Below are positions 38,222 through 47,648 of a DNA stretch of 64,000 nt, piece after piece. The stretch comes from Mobilisporobacter senegalensis. Its GTDB lineage: Bacteria > Bacillota > Clostridia > Lachnospirales > Lachnospiraceae. Numbering within the stretch: the stretch's first letter is position 1; every line of letters starts with the position of its first letter. The notes below the pieces were generated by a model. The model was not told where the DNA came from, searched no databases, and saw nothing but the letters and a program-made list of their open reading frames with translations. The DNA lies in assembly GCF_003752155.1 (NCBI RefSeq), contig NZ_RJVG01000002.1, positions 1-64,000 of the forward strand, in the 5' to 3' direction. The translations under genes were made by a program, and so were the position numbers.

Positions 38222-40129
38222 ATGAAAGATTATGAGAAGGAATTTCCTGAGATGGATATAAATACATGTAACTATAATCCACGTGGATGCCACCCGCCTA
38301 AACCATCATATTGCTGCTGTTGTACTGGACCAACGGGTCCGACAGGAGCAAGGGGACCGATGGGACCAATGGGAGAACGGGGAATAACCGGACCAACTGG
38401 TCCGGTGGGAGCCCAAGGACCAGCAGGTCCACAGGGTCCGGCAGGTCCAACCGGTCCACAAGGAATGCAGGGACCACAAGGTGAAATAGGTCCAACGGGA
38501 GCCCAGGGACCACAAGGTTCAGTAGGCCCACAGGGACCAATCGGTCCGGCAGGAGCTCAAGGTCCGGTAGGTCCAACAGGACTGCAAGGTCCACAGGGTC
38601 CAGCAGGAGCTCAGGGACCACAAGGTCCAACAGGTTCAACAGGAGCAGAGGGCCCACAAGGTCCAGCAGGTCCAGCAGGAGCAGTGGGACCAACGGGTCC
38701 GACAGGAGCCCAAGGACCAATCGGTCCAGCAGGTCCACAGGGAGAGCAAGGTCCAACCGGAATTCAGGGACTGCAAGGTCCGGCAGGTCCAACAGGAGCC
38801 CAAGGACCAACAGGAGCCCAGGGACCAGCAGGAGCAGTGGGAGCCCAAGGCCCAGCAGGCCCACAAGGTGAAGTAGGTCCAACGGGAGCCCAGGGACCAC
38901 AAGGATTACAAGGTCCAGTAGGACCAACAGGAGCCCAGGGAGCAGTAGGTCCACAGGGAGAGCAAGGTCCGGCAGGAACCCAGGGCCCAGTAGGTCCAAC
39001 GGGGGCCCAAGGTCCAGCAGGCCCACAGGGAGAACAAGGACCAACAGGAGCCCAGGGACCAGCAGGTCCAACAGGAGCCGCGGGAGCAGTAGGTCCAGCA
39101 GGAACCCAGGGCCCACAAGGTCCAGCAGGTCCAATGGGGGCCCAAGGACCAACAGGAGCCCAGGGACCAGCAGGTCCAGCGGGAGTCCAAGGTCCAGCAG
39201 GTCCGGCAGGAGCCCAAGGGGCAACCGGTCCGGCAGGAGCAGTAGGTCCACAAGGTCCAGTAGGTCCAGCGGGAGCCCAAGGTCCAACAGGAGCCGGGGG
39301 CCCACAAGGAATACAGGGACCAACGGGTCCAACAGGAGCCCAGGGACCAACGGGACCAACAGGATCCATCGGCCCACAAGGAATACAGGGTCCGGTAGGC
39401 CCAGCAGGAGCAGTGGGATCCCAAGGACCAATCGGTCCAACAGGAGCCCAAGGTCCAACAGGAGCCCAAGGCCCAGCAGGAGCAGTGGGAGCCCAAGGCC
39501 CAGCAGGACCACAAGGTGAAGTAGGACCAACAGGATCCCAAGGACCAATCGGTCCAGCAGGTCCTCAGGGACCAGTAGGTCCAGCAGGAGCAGAAGGAGC
39601 TCAAGGTCCGCAAGGAGTACAGGGACCAATCGGCCCAACAGGTCCACAAGGTCCAGCAGGAGCCCAGGGGCCAATCGGTCCAGCGGGTCCTCAGGGAGAA
39701 CCAGGTCCTTTCTTATCGAGCTATCTGGAAGCACTAGGTAATACCCAGACAGTTCCTAATGGAGGTCAGGTTATTTTTGATATAGTAGATAATATTGGTG
39801 GCAATATTTCTTTTGCACCACCTAGCGGAAACTTTATAATAAATGATATAGGTCTTTATCTTGTAGAATGGAGTCTTAACTTAGCACCGGGCAATCCTGT
39901 TTCCTGTTTTGGATTACTGGAAAACGGCGGACCTGGATCTGCTGCGGCAAATTCCGCAACTGTTGGAAATCTTTCTTCAGGAGCATTAATTAACGTAACG
40001 GCTGTTCCTTTTAATATAAATCTTCAAAATTTCAGTAATGCTGATATAGTATTAGAGAACAATCCGAATTTCATCAATAGTGCCGCATCAATTCGTATTA
40101 TAAGATTTGCAGATGGCCCAACTGCATAA
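38222..40129 (+). CDS. Collagen-like spore-surface protein 2
   Basis: A 635-residue protein with the same plan as the one at 35389: a 35-residue leader ([13 protein letters not shown] at 23-24, four Cys at 31-34), ~154 Gly-X-Y triplets (36-497, rich in [12 protein letters not shown]) and a 139-residue C-terminal domain ([25 protein letters not shown], then [10 protein letters not shown]) resembling C1q/TNF-like or BclA-CTD folds. No signal peptide. Charged residues are rare in the triplets. The matching leader and promoter imply the two are targeted together to the spore surface, with different filament lengths. It is followed by two hairpins. Confidence 0.9.
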   Translation: MKDYEKEFPEMDINTCNYNPRGCHPPKPSYCCCCTGPTGPTGARGPMGPMGERGITGPTGPVGAQGPAGPQGPAGPTGPQGMQGPQGEIGPTGAQGPQGSVGPQGPIGPAGAQGPVGPTGLQGPQGPAGAQGPQGPTGSTGAEGPQGPAGPAGAVGPTGPTGAQGPIGPAGPQGEQGPTGIQGLQGPAGPTGAQGPTGAQGPAGAVGAQGPAGPQGEVGPTGAQGPQGLQGPVGPTGAQGAVGPQGEQGPAGTQGPVGPTGAQGPAGPQGEQGPTGAQGPAGPTGAAGAVGPAGTQGPQGPAGPMGAQGPTGAQGPAGPAGVQGPAGPAGAQGATGPAGAVGPQGPVGPAGAQGPTGAGGPQGIQGPTGPTGAQGPTGPTGSIGPQGIQGPVGPAGAVGSQGPIGPTGAQGPTGAQGPAGAVGAQGPAGPQGEVGPTGSQGPIGPAGPQGPVGPAGAEGAQGPQGVQGPIGPTGPQGPAGAQGPIGPAGPQGEPGPFLSSYLEALGNTQTVPNGGQVIFDIVDNIGGNISFAPPSGNFIINDIGLYLVEWSLNLAPGNPVSCFGLLENGGPGSAAANSATVGNLSSGALINVTAVPFNINLQNFSNADIVLENNPNFINSAASIRIIRFADGPTA

Positions 40130-40143
40130 CTCTTTTTTACATT

Positions 40144-40218
40144 AGAAAGGGTTCTCCTTTCTATCATTATAAAAATCCAGATGTAATCCGTTTTATAGCC
40201 GGAGCATCTGGATTTTTT
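40144..40218 (+). terminator. Two-hairpin terminator of collagen-like gene 2
   Basis: AGAAAGG/CCTTTCT (40144-40162) is followed by AAAATCCAGATG (40172-40183) pairing with CATCTGGATTTT (40205-40216) and a T-run. Confidence 0.85.
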
Positions 40219-40227
40219 ATTACCTGC

Positions 40228-40279
40228 ACAAAAAATTTAGCAGGGAACTGTTACCGTATGAGTAGTTAGTTCCCTGCTA
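40228..40279 (-). terminator. Terminator for the minus-strand small-protein operon
   Basis: TAGCAGGGAACT (40238-40249) and AGTTCCCTGCTA (40268-40279) form a perfect 12-bp stem; read on the minus strand it is followed by a T-rich run (40237 down to 40228). Confidence 0.85.
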
Positions 40280-40320
40280 TTTATATGAAATTATATAATA
40301 CTGTATATAAATCTATAATA

Positions 40321-40668
40321 TTATACTGCATTGTGGCAGAAAGCAGCAATTCGACAGATAGGTATGTCACATACAGAACCAACGGTGAAGTCTGAATAAC
40401 TGCCGCCACAGCTATAAGTGTCTACGCAACCGCCATTGCTGCAGATACTTTCACTCAATGGGTTCGCAGGAGCGGATCCTTGTTCTGTAGATAATCTGAC
40501 ATAATCACAATTTACGCCAATAAGAAGACCTGTAAAGCCGCAACCAGAAGCTCCTCCGCTGGTTGTAAAGATTGTAACTGTTTCACCAATAAATTTAGAT
40601 AGATGATTTTCAAAACGCTGATCATTTGAATGGCTATTGCCAGAATTACTATTACATCTTGATGACAT
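40321..40668 (-). CDS. Small Gly/Cys-containing protein, paralogue B, possible spore-surface protein
   Basis: The start is set at the ATG at 40668 (MSSRCNSN), eight bases after GGTGG. The 115-residue protein has a Ser/Asn-rich start and a core shared with the next gene: FIGETVTIFTTSGGASGCGFTG, VNCDYVRLSTEQGSAPANPLS and GSVCDIPICRIAAFCHNAV. The ETVTIxTTSGG...G...VNxxYVRL pattern looks like an Lsm-type small barrel, as in DUF2642-like coat proteins of Bacilli. The Cys content, lack of signal peptide and location beside the collagen-like genes suggest a coat role; not proven. Confidence 0.65.
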   Translation of the reverse strand: MSSRCNSNSGNSHSNDQRFENHLSKFIGETVTIFTTSGGASGCGFTGLLIGVNCDYVRLSTEQGSAPANPLSESICSNGGCVDTYSCGGSYSDFTVGSVCDIPICRIAAFCHNAV

Positions 40669-40729
40669 TATATATTCCACCTTTCTTTCAACTTTAAAAT
40701 TTTTGACAGACTAAAATAAATTTCAGACA

Positions 40730-41026
40730 TTAAACTGCGTTATGGCAAAATGATGCAATGGAACAAGTAGGGATATCACAGACGGAACCTAAGGTATATC
40801 TGCTATATCTGCTAAAAGAATATGATTCCATCTCAGGACAAATATCTTGACTTAATGGATTAGCTGGTGCGGATCCTCTCTCTGTAAGTAACCTGACATA
40901 ATTGCAATTTACTTCTAAAAGTAAACCTGTAAATCCACATCCGGACATGCCGCCACTGGTTGTGAAAATGGTTACAGTTTCGCCTATATATCTGCTTAAA
41001 TGACATGATAAATGTTTATCACTCAT
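40730..41026 (-). CDS. Small Gly/Cys-containing protein, paralogue A, possible spore-surface protein
   Basis: A 98-residue protein, clearly homologous to the gene at 40321 (YIGETVTIFTTSGGMSGCGF, VNCNYVRLLTERGSAPANPL, GSVCDIPTCSIASFCHNAV). It is the first gene of a two-gene minus-strand operon, 61 bases from its paralogue, with AAAGGAGG before the ATG. Upstream, AC-N16-AATATAATG is a poor match to a SigK site. Lsm-like barrel and spore-coat role inferred as for its paralogue. The two differ mainly in the N-terminus and the variable loop before GSVCDIP. Confidence 0.65.
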   Translation of the reverse strand: MSDKHLSCHLSRYIGETVTIFTTSGGMSGCGFTGLLLEVNCNYVRLLTERGSAPANPLSQDICPEMESYSFSRYSRYTLGSVCDIPTCSIASFCHNAV

Positions 41027-41333
41027 ATTAGCTCCTCCTTTAATATTTATAGTACATTATATTCAAAATCAGATAGGAAGTGACAATATTTGATAGATTC
41101 TATTAAATTTATTGTTGATTTAAATTGTATTATATCTATTTATGGCTTAATTGGAAGAAAGAAAAAATTGTGGAATTGGAAATGGATAAAACTTTAAAAT
41201 ATTAAAAATATTTATTGTTCTGACACAAAAATCACATAATTACTTTCTAGAATAAAAGTAAAAATATGGAAAACAATAATAAGAGTTCTTGTACTGTTAA
41301 TATGTCAGGGTACTCTAATTAAAAGGAGGTAAC
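41027..41333. other. Divergent intergenic region
   Basis: AT-rich stretch between paralogue A (-) and the FnIII gene (+). Apart from the weak SigK-like site for the minus gene and the AAAGGAGG ribosome sites at both edges, I see no hairpin, repeat or clear promoter. Confidence 0.5.
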
Positions 41334-42872
41334 ATGTTCAAAAAATTTGTAAAAACATTCATTATTATTTTAGTTATGATTCATCTGGTCGGTTCAAATT
41401 TAATTACAAGTCCTATCATAGCAAATGCTGCTTTGAATAAGAATTCACAAAAATGGGGTAATGATTCGAATCAAAAGAAGCAATCAATATTTAATATTTT
41501 TTCTGAAGTAGCCAATATACTGGGAGTTAATGAACAGGTCATCATGGATAAAGTGAAAAGCGGTATGAGTTTAGGTGCAATTGCTGAAAGTTACAATGTA
41601 AGCCAATCCACATTGTTAGATCAACTTGAAGAGAGAATTGATGAAATTCTTTATGAGGCTTTAAAAGATGGGACAATTACTCAAACTCAGGCGAATAATT
41701 TAAGATCTTATTTAAGATCAATGTTAAAATTATTAGTGGAAAATAAATATACAAGTTCAAGTAATGCTTTATCAGCACCAGAGAGCGTTACTGCAATATC
41801 AAAAAGCAAGTCAAGTATTACATTAACCTGGAGTTCTGTTCCAAAAGTAACCTATTATTATATTTATAGAGCAACATCAGTAAATGGTTCATATAGAAAA
41901 ATTGCCACTGTTAAAACGGGAAATTATACAGATAAGAAATTAAGAAAAGGAAGCACTTATTATTACAAAGTAAGAGCTGCTAACAGATATGAAATAAGCC
42001 CTTATTCATACACCATAAAAGCTACTGTTGGGAATAAATACAGTAATCTGAGTGCTCCAGGTGGTTTTGAAGCCAAAACAATAAATGATTCCCAAATATC
42101 ACTTCGCTGGAATTCTGTAAAAAATGCATCAAGTTATTATATATATAGAGCAACTTCTGTTTCCGGGAATTATAATAAAATAGCTGCTGTAAATGGAACA
42201 ACTTATACCGATAAAAGCTTAAATCAAAATACTACTTACTATTATAAAGTCCAGGCTTATGATGGGAAGATTACCGGCAGTTATTCTTTAGTGGTTCAGG
42301 CTACAACTTATGAAATTAAAAACATACCAGCTCCAGTGAACCTTCAAATTACTAATATAAGTGATGATGAAATAACTTTTAAATGGAATAAAGTCAATAA
42401 TGCAGATTATTATTTCATATATAGGTCGAGCTCAAAAACTGGGTCCTATAGTAAGATAGCCACTGTTGACGATACTGATTATATGGATGAAAAACTGTCT
42501 CAAAATACTACTTATTATTATAAAGTGAAAGCTTATGATGAGGGAAAAACCAGTGATTATTCTGCCGTTATATCAGCTACGACCAAAAATGAAACACCAT
42601 TAGTTCCTCCGGTGAATCTTAAAATTACTGAAATAAGTGATGATAAAATTACGCTGAAATGGGATAAGGCAGACAATGCAGAATATTATTTTGTGTATCG
42701 GTCCAGTACGAATGATGGAATGTTCAGCAAGATAGCTACCGTAACAGATACTGTTTATACAGATGATAATTTATGGAGAGGTACTACTTACTATTATAAA
42801 TTAAAGTCTTATGATGATGGAGAAACCAGCGAATATTCAGGAATAGTATACGCAACCACAGAAGTACAATAA
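41334..42872 (+). CDS. Secreted protein with four fibronectin type III domains
   Basis: A 512-residue protein with a signal peptide (1-~33, ANAAL), an N-terminal helical domain (~49-135, VNEQVIMDKVKSGMSLGAIA, then ITQTQANNLRSYLR) and four FnIII repeats starting near 145, 238, 328 and 421. Each repeat has the pattern ITLxWxxV...YYYIYRA...Y.KIATV...YTD..L...TTYYYKVxA. There is no anchor or catalytic domain, so it is probably released or bound to wall or polysaccharide. The N-terminal domain resembles a small repeat-type domain with a LysM-like SLGAIAESYNVS stretch. AAAGGAGG four bases before the ATG. Confidence 0.85.
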   Translation: MFKKFVKTFIIILVMIHLVGSNLITSPIIANAALNKNSQKWGNDSNQKKQSIFNIFSEVANILGVNEQVIMDKVKSGMSLGAIAESYNVSQSTLLDQLEERIDEILYEALKDGTITQTQANNLRSYLRSMLKLLVENKYTSSSNALSAPESVTAISKSKSSITLTWSSVPKVTYYYIYRATSVNGSYRKIATVKTGNYTDKKLRKGSTYYYKVRAANRYEISPYSYTIKATVGNKYSNLSAPGGFEAKTINDSQISLRWNSVKNASSYYIYRATSVSGNYNKIAAVNGTTYTDKSLNQNTTYYYKVQAYDGKITGSYSLVVQATTYEIKNIPAPVNLQITNISDDEITFKWNKVNNADYYFIYRSSSKTGSYSKIATVDDTDYMDEKLSQNTTYYYKVKAYDEGKTSDYSAVISATTKNETPLVPPVNLKITEISDDKITLKWDKADNAEYYFVYRSSTNDGMFSKIATVTDTVYTDDNLWRGTTYYYKLKSYDDGETSEYSGIVYATTEVQ

Positions 42873-42931
42873 TAGCTATATGCAATATATATATCCTATG
42901 ATATATATTTAAAATAGAGGTTATATGTAAG

Positions 42932-42968
42932 AAAAAGCGGTCATTGCAAATGCAAAGACTGCTTTTTT
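42932..42968. terminator. Terminator after the FnIII gene
   Basis: AAAAAGCGGTC (42932-42942) pairs with GACTGCTTTTT (42957-42967) with one mismatch, T-run after and A-run before. Confidence 0.8.
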
Positions 42969-43000
42969 CATGGATAAATGTAAAGGCTTTTATTTGAGGT

Positions 43001-43300
43001 TTATAGTTGTTGATTCGTGTAACAGTGAATGAATGTAAGAACCTGTTTTTCTTCGGAGAAGAAATTAGCATTTTTAATGATACTAAAAAAATAACCTATA
43101 AAATATGTAATGATAACAATAAAAATCATTAAAATAGAATATCCCAAATAGATTGTCCTATTATTTTTCATATAATACTTTAATATGGAATAGAACAGAA
43201 TAATATAATACAATATAAAAGAAAGTGAAATCGTGATTGAACCAGCTAGTATTCTTAATTGTACTTCATCTGCTAATGAAAATACAACATTGGATTTCAC
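43001..43300 (-). CDS. Doubtful small membrane protein
   Basis: A 99-residue frame from a GTG, with two TM-like stretches (~19-42 and ~51-73) and no ribosome site. A second overlapping minus-strand frame covers part of the same DNA. Hydrophobic frames arise easily in AT-rich DNA, so this may be non-coding or a gene remnant; the rest of 42969-43422 shows nothing else I can name. Confidence 0.3.
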   Translation of the reverse strand: MKSNVVFSLADEVQLRILAGSITISLSFILYYIILFYSILKYYMKNNRTIYLGYSILMIFIVIITYFIGYFFSIIKNANFFSEEKQVLTFIHCYTNQQL

Positions 43301-43422
43301 TGTACAAAATGGTATCTCGCTTTGCTATTGAGTTTTTTTAAAACATAGTCCGGAGATTTGCATTTATTTTTAATTGTTTATGGAATATAATGTATGTAAT
43401 ATACAAATCGGAGGTGATGAGT

Positions 43423-45048
43423 GTGAAAAAAACAGGGCGCAATATTTTATTTGTCTTTGGGACGGCAAGTCTGTTACCCATATTATTTATAGGTATATTC
43501 TTAACAATTCGTATGCGTAAAATGGCATTTGATCAGTCATTAAAAGAAGCAAAGGCTGAGATTTCCCGTGTGGAGAGCAGAATGGAAGAAACTCTTCAAT
43601 TTATACATACCATTGAGAATGCTACTATCTCAGATGCAAAAATTAAATCAGTGATACAAACAGATTTTCACTCACCACTTGAAGTATTTAACAGTTATTC
43701 CGAAAATAATTTCTTAAAGAAATATGAACTGACATATTCAGATATAGCCGATATACGAATTTATGTAGAGAATGAGACTTTATTAGATAACATGGATTAT
43801 ATGAGGGCAACTTCTGAAATTAAACAAATGAGCTGGTATCAAAAAGCAATCAATCTAAAAGGAAAATCTTTTGGGGAATATTATAGAGAAGGGCCTATTA
43901 TAAATAAAGATTATTTTATGATTAGCCGTTCTTTTCATTTAAAAAAAGACAAAAGTGGTGTTATGATGATTCTGGTAGATCTAAGAAGAATTAGTAATGT
44001 AATTCAATCAGAATCATTTAATTTATTTCTGCTGGATTCAGAATACAGAGTACTTACATCAAAAGGTCATATAAAGAATGGACAAAAAATAAAAGAATTA
44101 GAAAGTAATAAAATTCTTGACGGACAAACGATGTGGACAGATGATTTTTCAGGTAAAAAGTCACAATTCATAATAAAAACCATAGATCAAAGTATGCTTT
44201 CTACACCTCTTTATTTGGTATCAGTAATTCCAATTGATCAAATGGTAGCAACTTCAAAAGCGGCAGCCATCTTTGGAATATGGGTCGTCTGTTTAAGTTT
44301 GATAGGAGGACTGGCTTTAATATTTGGTCTGTCAAGTTTAGCATCTCATCAACAGGAGCAATATTATTTATTGTATAAGGAGCAAATGAAGTTTCAAGTT
44401 TTGGCAAGCCAGGTAAATCCACATTTTTTATTTAATGTATTGGAATCTATAAGAATGAAAGCTCATTTAAAGGGAGAGAATGAGATTGCAACGATTGTAA
44501 AGAAGATGGGAGCCTTAATACGAAGAAATCTGGAAATGTCAAATGACTATATTACATTAAGGGAAGAATTGTCATTTGTTGAGGATTATTTATTGGTTCA
44601 AAATTTCAGGTTTGGAAACAAAATACATAGCAATATTCATTTCAGCGATGAATTATTAGAATTGACAATATTGCCACTTACAATACAGCCAATTGTGGAA
44701 AATTCTATTATTCATGGGCTAGAAGGGGTAAAAGAAGCAGGTACCGTAACAATTATTGGAAAAATAACCAATGGAAAACTTATCATTACTGTTATAGATG
44801 ATGGAAAGGGAATTGATATAAATAAAATACAAAATTTACTTAATAGTAATATAAAAACTGAGGAAGAAAAAAGAATCGGTATTTTAAATATATATCAAAG
44901 GATACGTATTAAATTTGGAAAGGCTTATGGTTTGACAGTAGAAAAGAATCATCCCAGAGGGACAATTGTTCACCTTATTATGCCTATCATAAAAATGAAG
45001 AACAAGGAGATTTCATATGATATGGAAGATGAAAGTATTGGTAATTGA
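43423..45048 (+). CDS. YesM-type sensor histidine kinase
   Basis: The start is the GTG at 43423 (MKKTGRNILF), eight bases after GGAGG (43410-43414). The 541-residue kinase has TM1 (~8-28), an outer domain (~30-285) resembling a dCache-type ligand-binding domain (YYREGPIINKDYFMISRSF), TM2 (~290-310), the His box SQVNPHFLFNVLESI, and a HATPase domain (PIVENSIIHGL, DDGKGID, GILNIYQR). The HAMP region is short or absent. It overlaps the downstream response regulator by 32 bases and probably senses the sugar taken up by the adjacent ABC system. Confidence 0.92.
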   Translation: MKKTGRNILFVFGTASLLPILFIGIFLTIRMRKMAFDQSLKEAKAEISRVESRMEETLQFIHTIENATISDAKIKSVIQTDFHSPLEVFNSYSENNFLKKYELTYSDIADIRIYVENETLLDNMDYMRATSEIKQMSWYQKAINLKGKSFGEYYREGPIINKDYFMISRSFHLKKDKSGVMMILVDLRRISNVIQSESFNLFLLDSEYRVLTSKGHIKNGQKIKELESNKILDGQTMWTDDFSGKKSQFIIKTIDQSMLSTPLYLVSVIPIDQMVATSKAAAIFGIWVVCLSLIGGLALIFGLSSLASHQQEQYYLLYKEQMKFQVLASQVNPHFLFNVLESIRMKAHLKGENEIATIVKKMGALIRRNLEMSNDYITLREELSFVEDYLLVQNFRFGNKIHSNIHFSDELLELTILPLTIQPIVENSIIHGLEGVKEAGTVTIIGKITNGKLIITVIDDGKGIDINKIQNLLNSNIKTEEEKRIGILNIYQRIRIKFGKAYGLTVEKNHPRGTIVHLIMPIIKMKNKEISYDMEDESIGN

Positions 45049-46573
45049 TGATGAACCTAATATTCGTGAAGGTCTTAAAACTCTAATTGATTGGGAACGC
45101 CTTCAATGTATTTTGGTTGGAGAAGCAGAAAATGGTGAAGAAGGCCTTGAAAAAATCTTATTACTTCATCCTGATTTAGTAATCGTGGATATAAAAATGC
45201 CAGAAATTGACGGTATAGAACTGATAGAAAGATTAACCAGGAAGGAAATAGAGACTGAGTTTATTGTATTAAGTGGATATCAAGATTTTGGATATGCCAA
45301 AAGGGCAATGGAATGTGGTGTGAATCATTATATCTTAAAACCAATTGATGAAGATTTATTAGAACATAAAGTGATTGATATTTACACAGTCTGGAAAAAT
45401 AAAAAGATGAATGAACTTGCTTTAAAGCGCCAATGTCAACTTTCAAAAGAACAGATGATTAAATATATTGCATTGGGTCATGAAGATGTGGAATCATATA
45501 TGACTGATATGAATTATGAAGAATTAAATAGATGGTATGAACTGGATTTGCCATGGAAATTTTATACGATTCTCTTATTAGATGGAATTTGTGGTTTGGA
45601 TTTTAAAGAAAGACATTTGATTAAAAAGGCATTAGCACAGCTGGGTGATTATAGACTTTCTTTTGAATCAGAGGGACTGATAGGAATTCTGGTAAAAAAC
45701 AAAAATTATAGTAATAACTATGGCAGCCTGTTTTTTTTAAGAGAGAGAATAAACAAGCTGATTCGTAAAGAGGTACTTATAGCAGTGGGTATTACTGTTG
45801 ATAGTTTAGATGAAGTAGGCCAATCCTTTGCTTTTGCAAAATATCTTATTGATCGTCGTTTCCTATACGAGGATCAGAACATTTTACATAAGCAGATGAC
45901 CTTAAAACATAACAATGCAGAACAAAATACATCATATGCAGAGAATGGGGAAATGAAATTATATCAGGCGGTATGTACCAATCAACAAGATGAGGTCAAT
46001 GATCTTTTAGAAGGTATGCGAGGTTACATGGAAACAAGTGGTTGGGATTCTGAGAGAATTAAAGCATTTTATTTAAATGTTTATGTAGGTGTTATGACTT
46101 CTTTAGTGGAACATCAGCATGGTTTATTGGAGAGGGAATTTTTAAATCCTAAAGTATTTGAAGAATTTTATCATCAATCGAATCTTTTTAAACTTCATGG
46201 ATTTATAAAATTTCAGTTTCTTACTATTTGTGAATATATTGATGAGATGAAACCCCAAAATACATTAGGTAAGGTAATTGATTACATAGAGCATCACTAT
46301 AAGGAAGATCTAAAAATTGAGACATTGAGTAAAATTTTTCATTATAGCAGCAATTATTTGGGAAAACAGTTTAAAAAGGAGACAGGGAAGTCTTTCAATT
46401 CTTTTTTAGATGACTTGCGAATAAAAGAAGCAGAAAAATTATTAGGAAATTCGAAATTAAAAATATATGAAATAGCTCAAATAACAGGTTTTCACGATCC
46501 GGATTACTTTGCAGCGAAATTTAAAAAACATATGGGAATATCACCTAAAGAATACAGAATATTTAAATCTTAG
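45017..46573 (+). CDS. YesN-type response regulator with AraC domain
   Basis: A 518-residue regulator. The receiver domain carries DDEP near the start and the phosphoacceptor Asp in LVIVDIKMPEIDG, with the Lys in ILKPIDE. The C-terminal ~100 residues form the AraC double HTH (LKIETLSKIFHYSSNYLGKQF, IYEIAQITGFHDPDYFAAKF). AAGGAGA before the ATG lies within the kinase gene end, so the pair is translationally coupled. Probable activator of the permease/binding-protein genes that follow. Confidence 0.94.
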   Translation: MIWKMKVLVIDDEPNIREGLKTLIDWERLQCILVGEAENGEEGLEKILLLHPDLVIVDIKMPEIDGIELIERLTRKEIETEFIVLSGYQDFGYAKRAMECGVNHYILKPIDEDLLEHKVIDIYTVWKNKKMNELALKRQCQLSKEQMIKYIALGHEDVESYMTDMNYEELNRWYELDLPWKFYTILLLDGICGLDFKERHLIKKALAQLGDYRLSFESEGLIGILVKNKNYSNNYGSLFFLRERINKLIRKEVLIAVGITVDSLDEVGQSFAFAKYLIDRRFLYEDQNILHKQMTLKHNNAEQNTSYAENGEMKLYQAVCTNQQDEVNDLLEGMRGYMETSGWDSERIKAFYLNVYVGVMTSLVEHQHGLLEREFLNPKVFEEFYHQSNLFKLHGFIKFQFLTICEYIDEMKPQNTLGKVIDYIEHHYKEDLKIETLSKIFHYSSNYLGKQFKKETGKSFNSFLDDLRIKEAEKLLGNSKLKIYEIAQITGFHDPDYFAAKFKKHMGISPKEYRIFKS

Positions 46574-46611
46574 TTTATTATGACTTATTTTTAGGGAGTA
46601 TATAGCGAATT

Positions 46612-46638
46612 AATCAGGTGTCCTTTAGACACCTGATT
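46612..46638 (+). other. Hairpin between regulator and permease genes
   Basis: AATCAGGTGTC (46612-46622) and GACACCTGATT (46628-46638), perfect 11-bp stem, 5-base loop, then TTCTATAA. May act as partial terminator or mRNA end. Confidence 0.75.
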
Positions 46639-46684
46639 TTCTATAATAATGAATGAAAGAAGGAAGAAATGGGGGAGCTTAATA

Positions 46685-47626
46685 ATGAATCATCCAGGAT
46701 ATAAAATACATAAAAAAACATTTATTAAGACAATTGTAAAACAGAGGTATCTAATATTAATGGTATTACCCTTTCTCATATGGATTATTATTTTTAAGTA
46801 TTTACCACTATGGGGATGGTTAATGGCTTTTCAGGATTATAGACCCAAAGCAGGTATGGGAATCTTTGACTATCCATTTGTAGGGCTAAAACATTTTATA
46901 GCATTATTTCAAGATCCAATGTTTTATAATGTAATGGGCAATACTCTTGCAATGAGTTTTATGCAATTAATTTTTGGGTTTCCCTTACCCATACTTTTTG
47001 CGATTTTATTAAATGAAGTAAAGAGTATCAAGTTTAAAAAATTAGTTCAGACAAGTACCTATTTACCTCATTTTGTATCATGGGTTATAGTAGCAGGTCT
47101 ATTTACAACTCTTTTAGCAAGGGACGGAATTGTTAATGAGATGCTTCTATTGATTGGAGCAATAAAAGAACCAATATCATTTTTGGCATTGCCCAGATGG
47201 TTTTGGGGAATTTGTACCAGTGCCGAGATCTGGAAAGAACTAGGATGGAATTCAATTATTTTTCTAGCTGCAATTGCGGGTATCGATCCTACTCTTTATG
47301 AAGCAGCAAAGGTAGACGGGGCAAGCAGGTGGCAATCTATAAAACATATTACCATTCCGGGAATTATTAGTACAATACTTGTTATTCTGGTTCTTGATAT
47401 TGGTTGGATTATTAGCATTGGATTTGAAAAACAATATTTATTGGGAAATTCTATTGTGCAGGATTATTCTAAAGTACTAGATCTATATATCCTTGATTAT
47501 GGGATTAAATTAGGGCGGTATTCCTTTGGAACAGCCATAGGAATCTTTAAATCAGTGGTTAGTATTATACTGCTTTTTTTTGCCAATCAATTGGCAAAAA
47601 GGTGGAATGGCCAAACGGTTATATAA
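46685..47626 (+). CDS. ABC transporter permease (LplB/YteP-type)
   Basis: The start is set at the ATG at 46685 (MNHPGYKIHKK), seven bases after GGGGGAG; the ATG at 46649 has no such site. The 313-residue CUT1-type permease has six TM helices and the EAA loop YEAAKVDGASRWQSIKHITIPGI. The N-terminal FKYLPLWGWLMAFQDY is characteristic of the LplB group that handles complex oligosaccharides. Next gene begins 22 bases after its stop. Confidence 0.93.
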   Translation: MNHPGYKIHKKTFIKTIVKQRYLILMVLPFLIWIIIFKYLPLWGWLMAFQDYRPKAGMGIFDYPFVGLKHFIALFQDPMFYNVMGNTLAMSFMQLIFGFPLPILFAILLNEVKSIKFKKLVQTSTYLPHFVSWVIVAGLFTTLLARDGIVNEMLLLIGAIKEPISFLALPRWFWGICTSAEIWKELGWNSIIFLAAIAGIDPTLYEAAKVDGASRWQSIKHITIPGIISTILVILVLDIGWIISIGFEKQYLLGNSIVQDYSKVLDLYILDYGIKLGRYSFGTAIGIFKSVVSIILLFFANQLAKRWNGQTVI

Positions 47627-47648
47627 TCTATGAAGGGGAGTGAATAAT

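Noticed and set aside
35490-39700. Repeated units that could look like a CRISPR or satellite array
   Set aside because: The repeat is a 9-base codon-level Gly-X-Y pattern kept in frame through a complete protein; there are no unique spacers.
35426-39734. Long frames on other strands and frames within the collagen-like genes
   Set aside because: They are low-complexity shadows of the Gly-X-Y repeats (Arg/Ser-, Trp/Leu- or Pro/Gly-rich) with no ribosome sites.
42784-43071. 95-codon minus-strand frame
   Set aside because: Overlaps the FnIII gene end and its terminator, no ribosome site.
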